A program made the translations under genes and the position numbers. 6,616 nucleotides of DNA from Pseudomonadota bacterium (lineage in GTDB: Bacteria > Pseudomonadota > Alphaproteobacteria > Rhizobiales > Hyphomicrobiaceae), in contig JAEZBU010000097.1 of NCBI GenBank assembly GCA_023426855.1, positions 1-6,616 of the forward strand. Direction: 5' to 3'. The notes beneath the pieces are model-generated. The model was not told the origin of the DNA and searched no databases. It saw nothing but the letters and a program-made list of their open reading frames with translations. Below, piece by piece: positions 1 through 6,187 of this stretch (positions are counted from its first letter, which is position 1; each line of letters begins with the position of its first letter).

Positions 1-498
1 AAGAACCATCTGCTGCTTTTGAATATCTGGCGCAGACTGGCGGAGGAGCACCCCCGGCCGCCGAAACTGATCATTGTAGGCGCGCGCGGATGGGAGAATG
101 AGCAGATCCTGGATGTGCTCGATCGAAGTGCGCTGGTGCGGCCGCACATCCTGGAGATATCAGGGCTGAGTGATTGTGCTCTCGCGCAACTCATCGCGCA
201 TGCGCGCGCTTTGCTCATGCCGTCGTTTGCTGAGGGATATGGCCTGCCTGTCGTCGAAGCATTGGCGAGCGGTACGCCGGTGATTGCGTCGGATATCCCA
301 GTGTTCCGCGAAGTGTCACAAGGCAAAGCGCTTTTCTATCATCCGCTGGATGGCGTGGGCTGGCGGTCGGCGATTGAAGCTCTGGTTGATGCCGAAAGCG
401 CGACGGCGCGACAAGCCCGAGCGCTGGCATCGCAGTTTCGGAGGCCAACCTGGCATGACTATTTCAGGGATTTGCGCGGGTTTCTTTCCCAACTTTAG
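1..498 (+). CDS. GT4-type glycosyltransferase, C-terminal part (5' end outside window)
   Basis: The reading frame is open from base 1, so the gene begins upstream; a TTG at 19 lies inside the domain and is not the real start. The 165 visible residues form the C-terminal Rossmann-like half of a family 4 (group 1) glycosyltransferase. KNHLLLL is at the left edge, the strand KLIIVGARG at about 22-30, and SFAEGYGLPVVEALASGTPV at 75-94. E78 and E86 form the EX7E pair that in this family contacts the nucleotide-sugar donor. The protein presumably transfers a sugar from an NDP-sugar to a growing glycan or lipid carrier on the cytoplasmic side; donor and acceptor cannot be read. It ends in a WHDYF segment typical of the C-terminal helix. 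Its TAG overlaps the stop of the convergent kpsT-like gene. Its neighbours suggest capsule or exopolysaccharide assembly. Family assignment is firm; the specific role is inference. Confidence 0.93.
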   Translation, partial: KNHLLLLNIWRRLAEEHPRPPKLIIVGARGWENEQILDVLDRSALVRPHILEISGLSDCALAQLIAHARALLMPSFAEGYGLPVVEALASGTPVIASDIPVFREVSQGKALFYHPLDGVGWRSAIEALVDAESATARQARALASQFRRPTWHDYFRDLRGFLSQL

Positions 499-1190
499 AG
501 CGTTGCGTAAATATTCGTGGCTTCATCCACATCGTCGAAAACGCGACCGCGGCCTTCTTTTAAAACAAGCGCGGAGGTGCATCGCTCGCGGACGACTTCG
601 GTGCTGTGAATGGCCAGGATCATGGCGCGATCCTGGTGCTTGTCGAACAGTTCGTGGATGCATTTGTTTTGGAAGCGCTGATCGCCGACCAGAATGACCT
701 CATCAATCAGGAAGCACTCAAAGTCGATCGCAAGCGAGAGCGCGAACGCCAGGCGCATCCGCATGCCGCTGGAATAAAATCGGACGGGAACATAAAGCTG
801 TTTGCCGATTTCCGTGAAATCTTCGACGAAAGCGAACGTATCCTGGAATGGGACGCCGTAAATACGCGATATGAAACGGACATTGTCGTATCCAGTCAAT
901 TCGCCTTCGAAACCGCCTCCAAGCGCGAGCGGCCACGACATCCTAAGCCCGCGCGTTATGCTTCCATGCGTTGGACGCTGAAGGCCGGAGAGAATTTGAA
1001 TGAGCGTCGACTTGCCGGCGCCATTGCGCCCAAGCACAGCCATCCGTTCACCCATCCCGACGCGAAACGAGACGTTATCCAGGACGCGGCGCGTGCCGAC
1101 TTCCGTGTGGAACTCCTTTACAATCCTATCCGCCGCAATCGCTCTGTCAGCCGTCGCTGCATGCATCGTGCGGTGGCAACCCAAAGCCAT
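495..1190 (-). CDS. kpsT: KpsT/Wzt-type polysaccharide export ABC transporter ATPase
   Basis: A 231-residue nucleotide-binding subunit that would hydrolyse ATP at the inner membrane to drive export of a capsule-type polysaccharide through a KpsM-like permease. Visible motifs are Walker A GRNGAGKST (54-62), the KpsT-style Q-loop region SWPLALGGGFEGELTG (85-100), signature YSSGMRMRLAFA (139-150), Walker B FLIDE (160-164), D-loop VGD (168-170) and switch His195. The length is normal for KpsT, about 220 residues. Spacing and motif wording match the capsule-export subfamily better than generic ABC importers. Q-loop position 95 is Glu where E. coli KpsT has Gln, as I recall it. The ATG at 1190 is chosen because AGGTGG lies 8 nt upstream; the in-frame ATG at 1166 has no such site. 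It follows the kpsE-like gene by 48 nt, so the two are probably co-transcribed. No permease follows. Confidence 0.93.
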   Translation of the reverse strand: MALGCHRTMHAATADRAIAADRIVKEFHTEVGTRRVLDNVSFRVGMGERMAVLGRNGAGKSTLIQILSGLQRPTHGSITRGLRMSWPLALGGGFEGELTGYDNVRFISRIYGVPFQDTFAFVEDFTEIGKQLYVPVRFYSSGMRMRLAFALSLAIDFECFLIDEVILVGDQRFQNKCIHELFDKHQDRAMILAIHSTEVVRERCTSALVLKEGRGRVFDDVDEATNIYATL

Positions 1191-1198
1191 TCAGTGCG

Positions 1199-1204
1199 CC
1201 ACCT
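1199..1204 (-). promoter_or_regulatory. Shine-Dalgarno site of kpsT-like gene
   Basis: On the minus strand AGGTGG lies 8 nt before the ATG at 1190. It decides between that start and the in-frame ATG eight codons later, which is preceded by TTGCCACCGCACG with no purine-rich match. Confidence 0.65.
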
Positions 1205-1238
1205 GCCGCAACAAAACTCCGCAACCTCGGCGCGGCGT

Positions 1239-2423
1239 TTAATGTCCCGCATGCGAACGCGTATCCACCGTTACATAACGTCCGATAACGTACAGAACGT
1301 TGAGCGCCGCAAATACTAGGAGAAGCCCTAGGCCGCGATAAGGGTACTGAGGAAAATCGGTACGCGACGGTGTGCTGATGCGCTCGAGAAACAGGCGTTG
1401 GCGCTCAGCGTCGATGCGGGCCAGGTCGAGGGCGCCTTGAGCAGATGCAAATGTGCGTTCGGCAAATTCGCGCTCCAGAACAAGGCGCTCATAGTCGGCT
1501 ATGATATCCGCAAGCGATGAATGGGCGCCCGCCAAAGCCGTTCGTTCTTTTTGAATTTGCTCATCGAAGGCAATGACACGATGGCGGAGAACATTGGCCT
1601 GCGGACTATCGGGTGACATGCGGTTGAGCTCGCGCAATTCCGCATTGGTTTTTGCGATATCCAAGGCAAGCCGGGTAATGGTTTCGAGCGCCGATGCGGA
1701 TGCGCGGCCCGGATCGATAACCGCGTGCGTCCGTCGAAACTCCGTTAATGCGGTGAGCGCGCGGCGGGCGTTTTCTCGACTGCGGTCTGCTTCGGCTGTC
1801 GCCATGCGCACCGCTTCCGCCTGTGATCGTTCGCTCAGACGATTGATCAGGACTTCTGCATCTGCGAGCAGAGTCTCGGCGATGGCTTGAGCATCTTCGG
1901 CGCGGAATGCCTGGACTTTCAACGTCGTAATGCCTGTGGTCTTGTCATAGTGGAGATCGAGAAAGCGCTGGAAATGTGCCCACAGGTGTTCGTCGCTTGG
2001 ACGATGCAGGGGCATTGGGTAGCCCCACAAGACGTCCGCTCCCGAACGATTGAGCTTGGCGACGAGATCGGTTTTCAAAGCAAGGCTGCGCGTCGCATCG
2101 CGCGATTGCATGTAGGCATGGATGATATAGGCATCGTCAGACGAACGCGTGATTGTGCTGCCCTGGACGAAACTGGCGAGTTGGCCGGCAGCCGAAGCGC
2201 TTGGACTGCGCACAACGAAGCGTGCTTCCGTCTGATAACGGTCGGCGGCTAAAGCCCAATAATAAATCCCGGCGAGAAGAGTTGGCAGCACGACAAGAAA
2301 GCCATACCAGCGATTGCGGATAAGGGGATGTCGTGGACGTTGTGTATCTGTCGCCGCGTTTTCGGCATCGAGGCGTACGAGTGTGAGTGTCTGGATGTCG
2401 TTATCGGATGACGAAGCGGGCAC
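1239..2423 (-). CDS. kpsE: KpsE/BexC/CtrB-like capsule polysaccharide export inner-membrane protein
   Basis: A 394-residue protein with the architecture of the polysaccharide co-polymerase/adaptor family of ABC-dependent capsule export. It has a short cytoplasmic N-terminus, then a first membrane helix at about 39-60 (FLVVLPTLLAGIYYWALAA). The periplasmic segment begins RYQTEARFVVRSP (62-74), the recognisable Wzz/KpsE-type motif. A long charged helical and probably coiled-coil region spans about 185-350. A Pro-containing turn (PSRTDFPQYPYRG, 352-364) precedes a second membrane helix at about 365-383. In known systems this protein links the inner-membrane ABC transporter to the outer-membrane export channel. 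The start is GTG at 2423; AAGAGG lies about 12 nt upstream, a rather long spacing, and no ATG occurs before the first helix. It is the first gene of the minus-strand unit with the kpsT-like gene. The general family is secure; the kpsE symbol is by architecture and motif. Confidence 0.9.
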   Translation of the reverse strand: MPASSSDNDIQTLTLVRLDAENAATDTQRPRHPLIRNRWYGFLVVLPTLLAGIYYWALAADRYQTEARFVVRSPSASAAGQLASFVQGSTITRSSDDAYIIHAYMQSRDATRSLALKTDLVAKLNRSGADVLWGYPMPLHRPSDEHLWAHFQRFLDLHYDKTTGITTLKVQAFRAEDAQAIAETLLADAEVLINRLSERSQAEAVRMATAEADRSRENARRALTALTEFRRTHAVIDPGRASASALETITRLALDIAKTNAELRELNRMSPDSPQANVLRHRVIAFDEQIQKERTALAGAHSSLADIIADYERLVLEREFAERTFASAQGALDLARIDAERQRLFLERISTPSRTDFPQYPYRGLGLLLVFAALNVLYVIGRYVTVDTRSHAGH

Positions 2424-2608
2424 GTTAGTCTGATGCCTCTTGGCGCAAATGCTGTGGGGTTTGAGGCGATCTGGTTGCGAAAAGCCCCAAGCGTGATTGA
2501 CGCTCAGTGTGCGACCTCATAACCAATTCATCAAGGTGGTGGCGTCATGCGCGACAACAGTGCGTTCCTCAGAGACGTGACTGTTTTTCGTGCGCGGGGG
2601 AAGTGGCG
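2424..2608. promoter_or_regulatory. Divergent promoter region between kpsE-like gene and lipoprotein gene
   Basis: These 185 bases must hold promoters for both directions. For the plus strand, TTGACG at 2497-2502 resembles a sigma-70 -35 box. Possible -10 boxes are TAACCA at 2520-2525 (17-nt spacing) or CATAAC at 2518-2523 (15-nt spacing); both are weak. AGCGT-GATTG-ACGCT (2490-2504) is a perfect 5+5 dyad overlapping that -35 box and could be an operator. GGGGTTT (2456-2462) can pair with AAAGCCCC (2481-2488) with one bulged base, inside the probable kpsE leader. No convincing minus-strand promoter was found by eye. Confidence 0.45.
2596..2602 (+). promoter_or_regulatory. Shine-Dalgarno site of lipoprotein gene
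   Basis: The purine run GGGGGAA lies about 7 nt before the ATG at 2609. It supports this start over the GTG at 2507, which has no ribosome-binding match and would bury the lipoprotein signal 34 residues inside the protein. Confidence 0.65.
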
Positions 2609-3070
2609 ATGCAGTGCACGTTCAGTTGGCGATCCTGGGCCATTTTCTGCATTGTTTTCGTTGTAGCCGGCTGCACGGGCAATTCGCCGGATCAAATGTC
2701 ATTGCCGGAGCTGGCCGTTTCTGAAGGTGCTGCCACTTCGGTAGCGCCAGCGGGATCGCCGGTCGAGCGCAGTTCAATATCCCATAAGCAGAATGGCCGT
2801 AGCGAGGATATCGCACTCCCGCCCGGCGAGCATCTGATCATCGGGTTCCGCAAATCCCACGTCACCCTTTATGCCGACGCGTCGAGCAATGGCGCTGAGC
2901 GTGTGCCAACTGCAGCGCTGCAATTGCCTCTCAGCTCTCGCCTTGCCGTCGCGGGCCATGGCCGTCTGCAGGTGCAAACGGTGCAGGGGCCGCGGTGGGT
3001 GCCGATGAATGAGGTGATCCTCGACCCGTCATCGACGGCCACAACAACTTCTCGTCAGGACTCCCACTAA
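2609..3070 (+). CDS. Small lipoprotein with probable SH3-like (SH3b) domain
   Basis: A 153-residue protein not recognised by name. It begins with a clear lipoprotein signal: charged/aromatic start, hydrophobic core AIFCIVFVV, then lipobox VAGC with Cys22 as the predicted lipidated residue. Thr at +2 rather than Asp favours sorting to the outer membrane under the E. coli rule, which may not hold here. Residues about 24-72 are a polar, probably disordered linker. Residues about 74-138 look like a small beta domain: HVTLYAD at 84-90, LPLSSRLAVAG at 106-116, then RLQVQTVQGPRWVPMNEVIL at 119-138. This follows the pattern of bacterial SH3-like domains, where a Trp near the end precedes V..xxV.L. 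The tail is Ser/Thr-rich. It is divergent from the kpsE-like gene and upstream of the acyltransferase. An envelope role in glycan binding or export is inference. The SH3-like call is moderate; the lipoprotein call is strong. Confidence 0.8.
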   Translation: MQCTFSWRSWAIFCIVFVVAGCTGNSPDQMSLPELAVSEGAATSVAPAGSPVERSSISHKQNGRSEDIALPPGEHLIIGFRKSHVTLYADASSNGAERVPTAALQLPLSSRLAVAGHGRLQVQTVQGPRWVPMNEVILDPSSTATTTSRQDSH

Positions 3071-3114
3071 TGCCGCTTATGTCGGCAGTAACGGATTATT
3101 TGTGGTCGTCATAA

Positions 3115-3120
3115 TATAAT
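3115..3120 (+). promoter_or_regulatory. Candidate -10 element for acyltransferase gene
   Basis: A perfect TATAAT sits in an AT-rich patch (3111-3120) in the 99-nt gap before the acyltransferase gene and would give a leader of about 43 nt. No good -35 box lies 16-18 nt upstream (the sequence there is around CGGATT), so the element is incomplete or activator-dependent. It suggests the acyltransferase can be transcribed separately from the lipoprotein gene. Confidence 0.4.
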
Positions 3121-3158
3121 AACCCCTGATTGGTCGGCTCATTCGGGAACCGTTCGTC

Positions 3159-3165
3159 GGGAGGG
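3159..3165 (+). promoter_or_regulatory. Shine-Dalgarno site fixing a TTG start
   Basis: GGGAGGG ends 4 nt before the TTG at 3170. It is the strongest ribosome-binding match in this part of the window. It is the main reason to accept a TTG start for the acyltransferase, which has no ATG before its first membrane helix. Confidence 0.75.
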
Positions 3166-3169
3166 CATC

Positions 3170-4396
3170 TTGGGGCAGGTGTCGCAGCCGCTACGTGCGG
3201 CGGTGCAACGGCAACGTTCTTTTGACGCCGTCGACGAGGCGCATACGGAATCCGGCGGCGTCGGCGGCCGCTTGCCGGCATTGGATGGCCTCAAGGGCCT
3301 GATGATCCTGCTGGTTGTCCTGTCGCATGTCTTTGCCGACATTCCAGGCGGGGGTCCGGCATTGGCAATTGGCGGCATGGCCATAGATGTGCTGTTCGTG
3401 CTGACCGGATTTCTGATTGGCCAACTGGTTCTGGAAAAGGGTGCGCGGGACAACTTCTTCACGGTCTACGCGGTTCGACGGTTGTGCCGCACGCTGCCCG
3501 TTTATTTCACCTGCGTGATCTCTGCGATCGCAGTTTCTTCAGTGCTGCCGCTCGGCACGGTCGAGACCGGCGGGTCTCTGCCTATCTGGTCTTACCTGAC
3601 TTTCACGCAGAACGTCTTTATGGCCGCTCGCGATAGTTTCGGCCAACCCTGGCTGGCGCCGACCTGGACGATCGTCGTCGCGTTGCAGTTCTATATCGTG
3701 GCGCCGGCGCTGCTGCTGTTCACGCCGTATCGATCCATCGTTCCGATGCTGCTGGCAGTCGCAGTGGCTGCCGTCTTGTTTCGCGCCGGCATTTTCTCGC
3801 TCGGCCTTTCCCCGACGGCAGCCGCTGTTCTGCTACCCGGCAAGCTCGATGTCCTGGCGAGCGGTATGCTTGTCGCGGCGATCCAGCATCGCCTGCGCAT
3901 CGATTGGGACGAGTATCTGGATGCTCTGCGCATCGCGCCGGTGGCTCTATTGGCGTTGCTTATCGGCGTTTGTAACCTGTCGATGCCTGGGCAAGCGCTC
4001 TACGAGGTGTTCGGTCATGCGCTCATCGGGCTGGCCGCTGCAACTGCCTTGCTGCTGATGGCATGCGGTGTTCTGCAGATGGCATGGCTGGAGATGAGGC
4101 CGCTGCGGTTCTTGGGAAGCGCGTCGTACGCGGTCTTCCTGATTCATCTGCCGATATTGTGGGGCATGCACGGTTTGGTGTACGGCGCGAAACCGCAACT
4201 CACCAGCGCGGCGCACTGGGCTCTGACGCTTGCAGCGCTTGTCGTCAGCGTCGTTGCCGGATGGCTGCTGACCCGCTTTCTGGATAGGACGATGACCGAC
4301 TATGGCAGGTCGTGGGCTTGGGCGGATCATGCCCGGCAGACCACGAAGCGCGGGATCGCTTCTCTCAAGCCGAGGATGAGCCGGATCGCATCTTAG
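3170..4396 (+). CDS. Acyltransferase family 3 (AT3/OafB-like) integral membrane protein
   Basis: A 408-residue polytopic protein with about ten hydrophobic segments (roughly 41-57, 67-85, 108-126, 163-185, 189-206, 217-237, 254-271, 278-306, 318-338 and 346-368). This is the standard layout of membrane O-acyltransferases that modify sugars of surface polysaccharides, lipids or glycans. The N-terminal segment RLPALDGLKGLMILLVVLSH carries the family's K/R-X10-H pattern (K42, H53). GGMAIDVLFVLTGFLI (68-83) and VRRLCRTLP (102-110, with RxxR at 104-107) are also typical. Near 164-175, PTWTIVVALQFY aligns with the common W-S-L-x-V-E-x-QFY motif, but the Glu position is Ala171. A hydrophilic tail follows the last helix. 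The TTG start is set by GGGAGGG just upstream. Its neighbours point to O-acetylation or acylation of the exported polysaccharide; donor and target are not visible. It converges with the deacetylase gene. Confidence 0.92.
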   Translation: MGQVSQPLRAAVQRQRSFDAVDEAHTESGGVGGRLPALDGLKGLMILLVVLSHVFADIPGGGPALAIGGMAIDVLFVLTGFLIGQLVLEKGARDNFFTVYAVRRLCRTLPVYFTCVISAIAVSSVLPLGTVETGGSLPIWSYLTFTQNVFMAARDSFGQPWLAPTWTIVVALQFYIVAPALLLFTPYRSIVPMLLAVAVAAVLFRAGIFSLGLSPTAAAVLLPGKLDVLASGMLVAAIQHRLRIDWDEYLDALRIAPVALLALLIGVCNLSMPGQALYEVFGHALIGLAAATALLLMACGVLQMAWLEMRPLRFLGSASYAVFLIHLPILWGMHGLVYGAKPQLTSAAHWALTLAALVVSVVAGWLLTRFLDRTMTDYGRSWAWADHARQTTKRGIASLKPRMSRIAS

Positions 4397-4498
4397 GACG
4401 CCAAGCCTTCGGCGTGGTCCCCCAGCCGATGCGGCCTTGCGAAAGACGTTCCAGCGGACCATCCGTGACATCGCCCAGGCCGCGCGCCAGGGCTGGAC

Positions 4499-5479
4499 TT
4501 ATCTGCCGAAGACCTTCGCCCGCCAGTCGTCTTCTTCGGTCCGTACCGGCCGCGAGGCAGGGGCCGAAACCGGTGCGGTGTTTGCAACCGTGGGTGCCGC
4601 AGCCGCGGGTTCAGGTTTCACTGGCCAGACGACGGAACGTTTGGTCATCGGATTGTTGGTCTCGGCCACCCGCCTGTTGCCGATCGTCTTATCGGCGATG
4701 GCATCGAATTCCGCCACGGTCGCGACAGGAGTCTTCGGCACCAGATGAACGACGCGGAAGCCGCGCGCCTTCAGTTCGTCGAGCAGGCTCTTGATGCCGC
4801 GGGCGGTGGAAGCCTGGATATCGTGGAACAGAATGATGCCCTTCTTGCGGCTGGCGAGCTGCTGCAAGACGTTGCGCTGCATGACCGCGCCACTGGGCGT
4901 GCGGAAATCATAGCTGTCGACATCGATAGAGAAGATGGCGATGCCGCGCTCCTGCACCAGCGATTGCATGGTCTGCGGGTCGCTTAGATAGGGGAAGCGG
5001 AAGAACGGCGCGACTGGCTCTCCTAGAGCCGCCTGCACGGCGCTGAAGCCCAACTCGATTTCGTGACGGGCTTGAGCGGCCGAGATGGAGCGAAGGTTTT
5101 TGTGCGACCAGGTATGCGTGCCGATCGTGTGGCCGCGCCGGGCGGTCTCGCGCAGCATCTGAGGATCGGCGATCGCCATCCGCCCGGTGCTGAAGAAGGT
5201 TGCCTTTGTGCAATGGGCATCGAGGGCAGCGAGAATCGGCGGCGTGTGGACGCGGGACGGTCCGTCGTCGAACGTCAGGACGACTTCGCCTTCCTGCAGA
5301 AAATCGATGTCCTTGTACTGGACATGGCCATAGCGACCGCCACGCGAGGTATCGATCTCGACCACGCGCGAGACGCCAAGCGCGCCAGGCTGGCATTGAG
5401 CGGCAACGGGCTGAGCATTGATCTGTGGTGAGGCAAAAAATAGCAAGGCTGCCAGAGCGACAGCCACGGTCGCGCGCAT
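4499..5479 (-). CDS. Exported NodB-domain polysaccharide deacetylase (CE4 family)
   Basis: A 326-residue protein with a Sec signal peptide (hydrophobic 5-17, likely cleavage after INA at 20-22), a NodB domain and a Pro/Ala-rich C-terminal tail (about 284-312). CE4 enzymes remove N- or O-acetyl groups from glycans such as poly-N-acetylglucosamine, peptidoglycan or chitin oligomers, using a divalent metal. All five motifs are present. They are TFDDGP (69-74; D71 catalytic base, D72 metal ligand), HTWSH (122-126; metal ligands H122 and H126), RFPY (161-164), DSYDF (188-192, with Phe where Trp is common) and LFHD (217-220; H219). The enzyme should be active in the periplasm or at the surface. An ORF with no stop extends to 5677, but GGAGGA 6 nt before the ATG at 5479, directly followed by the signal peptide, fixes the start. 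The substrate is unknown; the neighbouring export and acyltransferase genes suggest a surface polysaccharide. Confidence 0.94.
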   Translation of the reverse strand: MRATVAVALAALLFFASPQINAQPVAAQCQPGALGVSRVVEIDTSRGGRYGHVQYKDIDFLQEGEVVLTFDDGPSRVHTPPILAALDAHCTKATFFSTGRMAIADPQMLRETARRGHTIGTHTWSHKNLRSISAAQARHEIELGFSAVQAALGEPVAPFFRFPYLSDPQTMQSLVQERGIAIFSIDVDSYDFRTPSGAVMQRNVLQQLASRKKGIILFHDIQASTARGIKSLLDELKARGFRVVHLVPKTPVATVAEFDAIADKTIGNRRVAETNNPMTKRSVVWPVKPEPAAAAPTVANTAPVSAPASRPVRTEEDDWRAKVFGR

Positions 5480-5485
5480 TCGCGA

Positions 5486-5491
5486 TCCTCC
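5486..5491 (-). promoter_or_regulatory. Shine-Dalgarno site of deacetylase gene
   Basis: On the minus strand GGAGGA lies 6 nt before the ATG at 5479. It rejects the longer reading frame to 5677, whose extra 66 residues would place the signal peptide internally. Confidence 0.8.
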
Positions 5492-5521
5492 AGTGAACCC
5501 CGTTCCCTCAAATATGCGCGG

Positions 5522-5551
5522 ACTATACGGGCAAGCGACTGGGCGCTGCAA
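5522..5551 (-). promoter_or_regulatory. Candidate sigma-70-type promoter for deacetylase gene
   Basis: Read on the minus strand, TTGCAG (5546-5551) and TATAGT (5522-5527) are separated by 18 nt. TATAGT differs from TATAAT at one base. Transcription would begin near 5515, giving a leader of about 35 nt that includes the GGAGGA site. An 11-base dyad, ATACA-T-TGTAT (5568-5578), lies about 16 nt upstream of the -35 box, a plausible activator position. Called by eye only. Confidence 0.4.
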
Positions 5552-5779
5552 CCCGTTGGAGAACAGAATACATTGTATGATTGTCGCGCACGCAATGCAG
5601 TGTGGCATCACCGCAGCAATGCCATTGGGCAGCGTCATGGAGGCTGGTGCATTCCCAGCGGACGGATGACAGCCCACTGCAGGATTATGGCCAGATCACG
5701 GAAAATGGCCGCCATCACAATCTGGAAGATCGAGCTGTGATATGGCAGCTTCACCAGCATCCAGCGGGGAGGGGAGGCC
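5552..5779. promoter_or_regulatory. Rest of divergent intergenic region with several dyads
   Basis: With the deacetylase promoter this makes a 300-base non-coding gap between divergent genes. I see no credible gene in it. It holds three inverted repeats: ATACA-T-TGTAT (5568-5578); TGGCAT/ATGCCA with a 10-nt loop (5603-5624); and CCAGAT/ATCTGG (5691-5696 and 5720-5725) enclosing ATGGC-C-GCCAT (5705-5715). ATCACA and TGTGAT (5714-5719 and 5735-5740) form another pair close by. No strong plus-strand -35/-10 pair stands out for the gene at 5780. Confidence 0.4.
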
Positions 5780-6187
5780 ATGCACCGAGTTGCTGTCATA
5801 GGCGTGCTCTGCGGCCTGATGTCTGTGGGTGGGGCTGCACATGCTCAGACACAGCAAATCCCTCTTGCCGAAGTGATGGCCAGCACCGCGCGCAATCCGG
5901 CGCTCGGCGCATCGATCCGGTTGCAGCTCTGGCGGGCGAAGCTGTCGCGCGAGGACGTAATGTGCAGCGGCCACCGTTTCGACAGCCGCTGGACTTTTCT
6001 CGCCGGCACCCGCTTCGGACCCTATGAATGTCGCATAGGCGCGCGGTCGATCTACATCACGGCGACGCAATCTTTCTACGATGGCCAGGGTCGTAAGCTG
6101 CTAGCGACGGATCCCGATCCGATTACTGGCAGGGCCACAGAGATGGTCGAAACCAACTTCAAATGGACATGGAGACGGCTGCGATGA
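5780..6187 (+). CDS. Small exported protein of unknown function
   Basis: A 135-residue protein I do not recognise. The N-terminus is a good Sec signal peptide: hydrophobic AVIGVLCGLMSVGGAA, then AHA at 20-22 with predicted cleavage before Q23. The mature part of about 113 residues has two cysteines, C62 (VMCSGHRFDSRW) and C84 (FGPYECRIG), spaced to allow one periplasmic disulphide. The rest is rich in aromatic and beta-type segments (SIYITATQSFYDGQG at 90-104; NFKWTWRR at 126-133), suggesting a compact beta domain. There are no catalytic motifs, membrane helices or lipobox. The ATG at 5780 is supported by GGGGAGG about 7 nt upstream and by the signal peptide. Its stop overlaps the start of the GNAT gene (ATGA, 6184-6187), so the two are likely translationally coupled. 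No function is assigned. Confidence 0.85.
   Translation: MHRVAVIGVLCGLMSVGGAAHAQTQQIPLAEVMASTARNPALGASIRLQLWRAKLSREDVMCSGHRFDSRWTFLAGTRFGPYECRIGARSIYITATQSFYDGQGRKLLATDPDPITGRATEMVETNFKWTWRRLR

Noticed and set aside
1191..1238. Repeated TTGCGG in the kpsE-kpsT gap (minus strand) as a regulatory element
   Set aside because: Two short copies in a 48-nt gap can arise by chance at this base composition, and no terminator or promoter pattern accompanies them.
606..1319. Plus-strand 237-codon frame across the kpsT-like gene
   Set aside because: It is a shadow of the strongly supported ATPase on the opposite strand and has no domain-like sequence.
2507..2608. Extended N-terminus of the lipoprotein from GTG 2507
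   Set aside because: There is no ribosome-binding site, and it would place the lipobox at residue 56 behind a polar stretch.
3071..3100. Hairpin TGCCG/CGGCA directly after the lipoprotein stop as a terminator
   Set aside because: The stem is 5 bp with a 7-nt loop, and the T-rich stretch begins about 8 nt after it. This is too weak to call.
4397..4420. Imperfect hairpin ACGCC/GGCGT just after the acyltransferase stop
   Set aside because: The stem has only 5 continuous pairs, extends only past a 3-nt bulge, and is not followed by a T run, so it is not a supportable terminator.
4437..4748. Plus-strand 103-codon frame antisense to the deacetylase C-terminus
   Set aside because: It is a shadow frame. 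The deacetylase has all five NodB motifs on the other strand, and this frame shows no recognisable domain.
5480..5677. 66-codon N-terminal extension of the deacetylase frame
   Set aside because: GGAGGA plus a signal peptide at the ATG 5479 gives a much better start, and the extension overlaps the likely promoter.
5581..6027. Plus-strand 148-codon frame overlapping the small exported protein
   Set aside because: It overlaps the better-supported frame at 5780, which has both a signal peptide and a ribosome-binding site.
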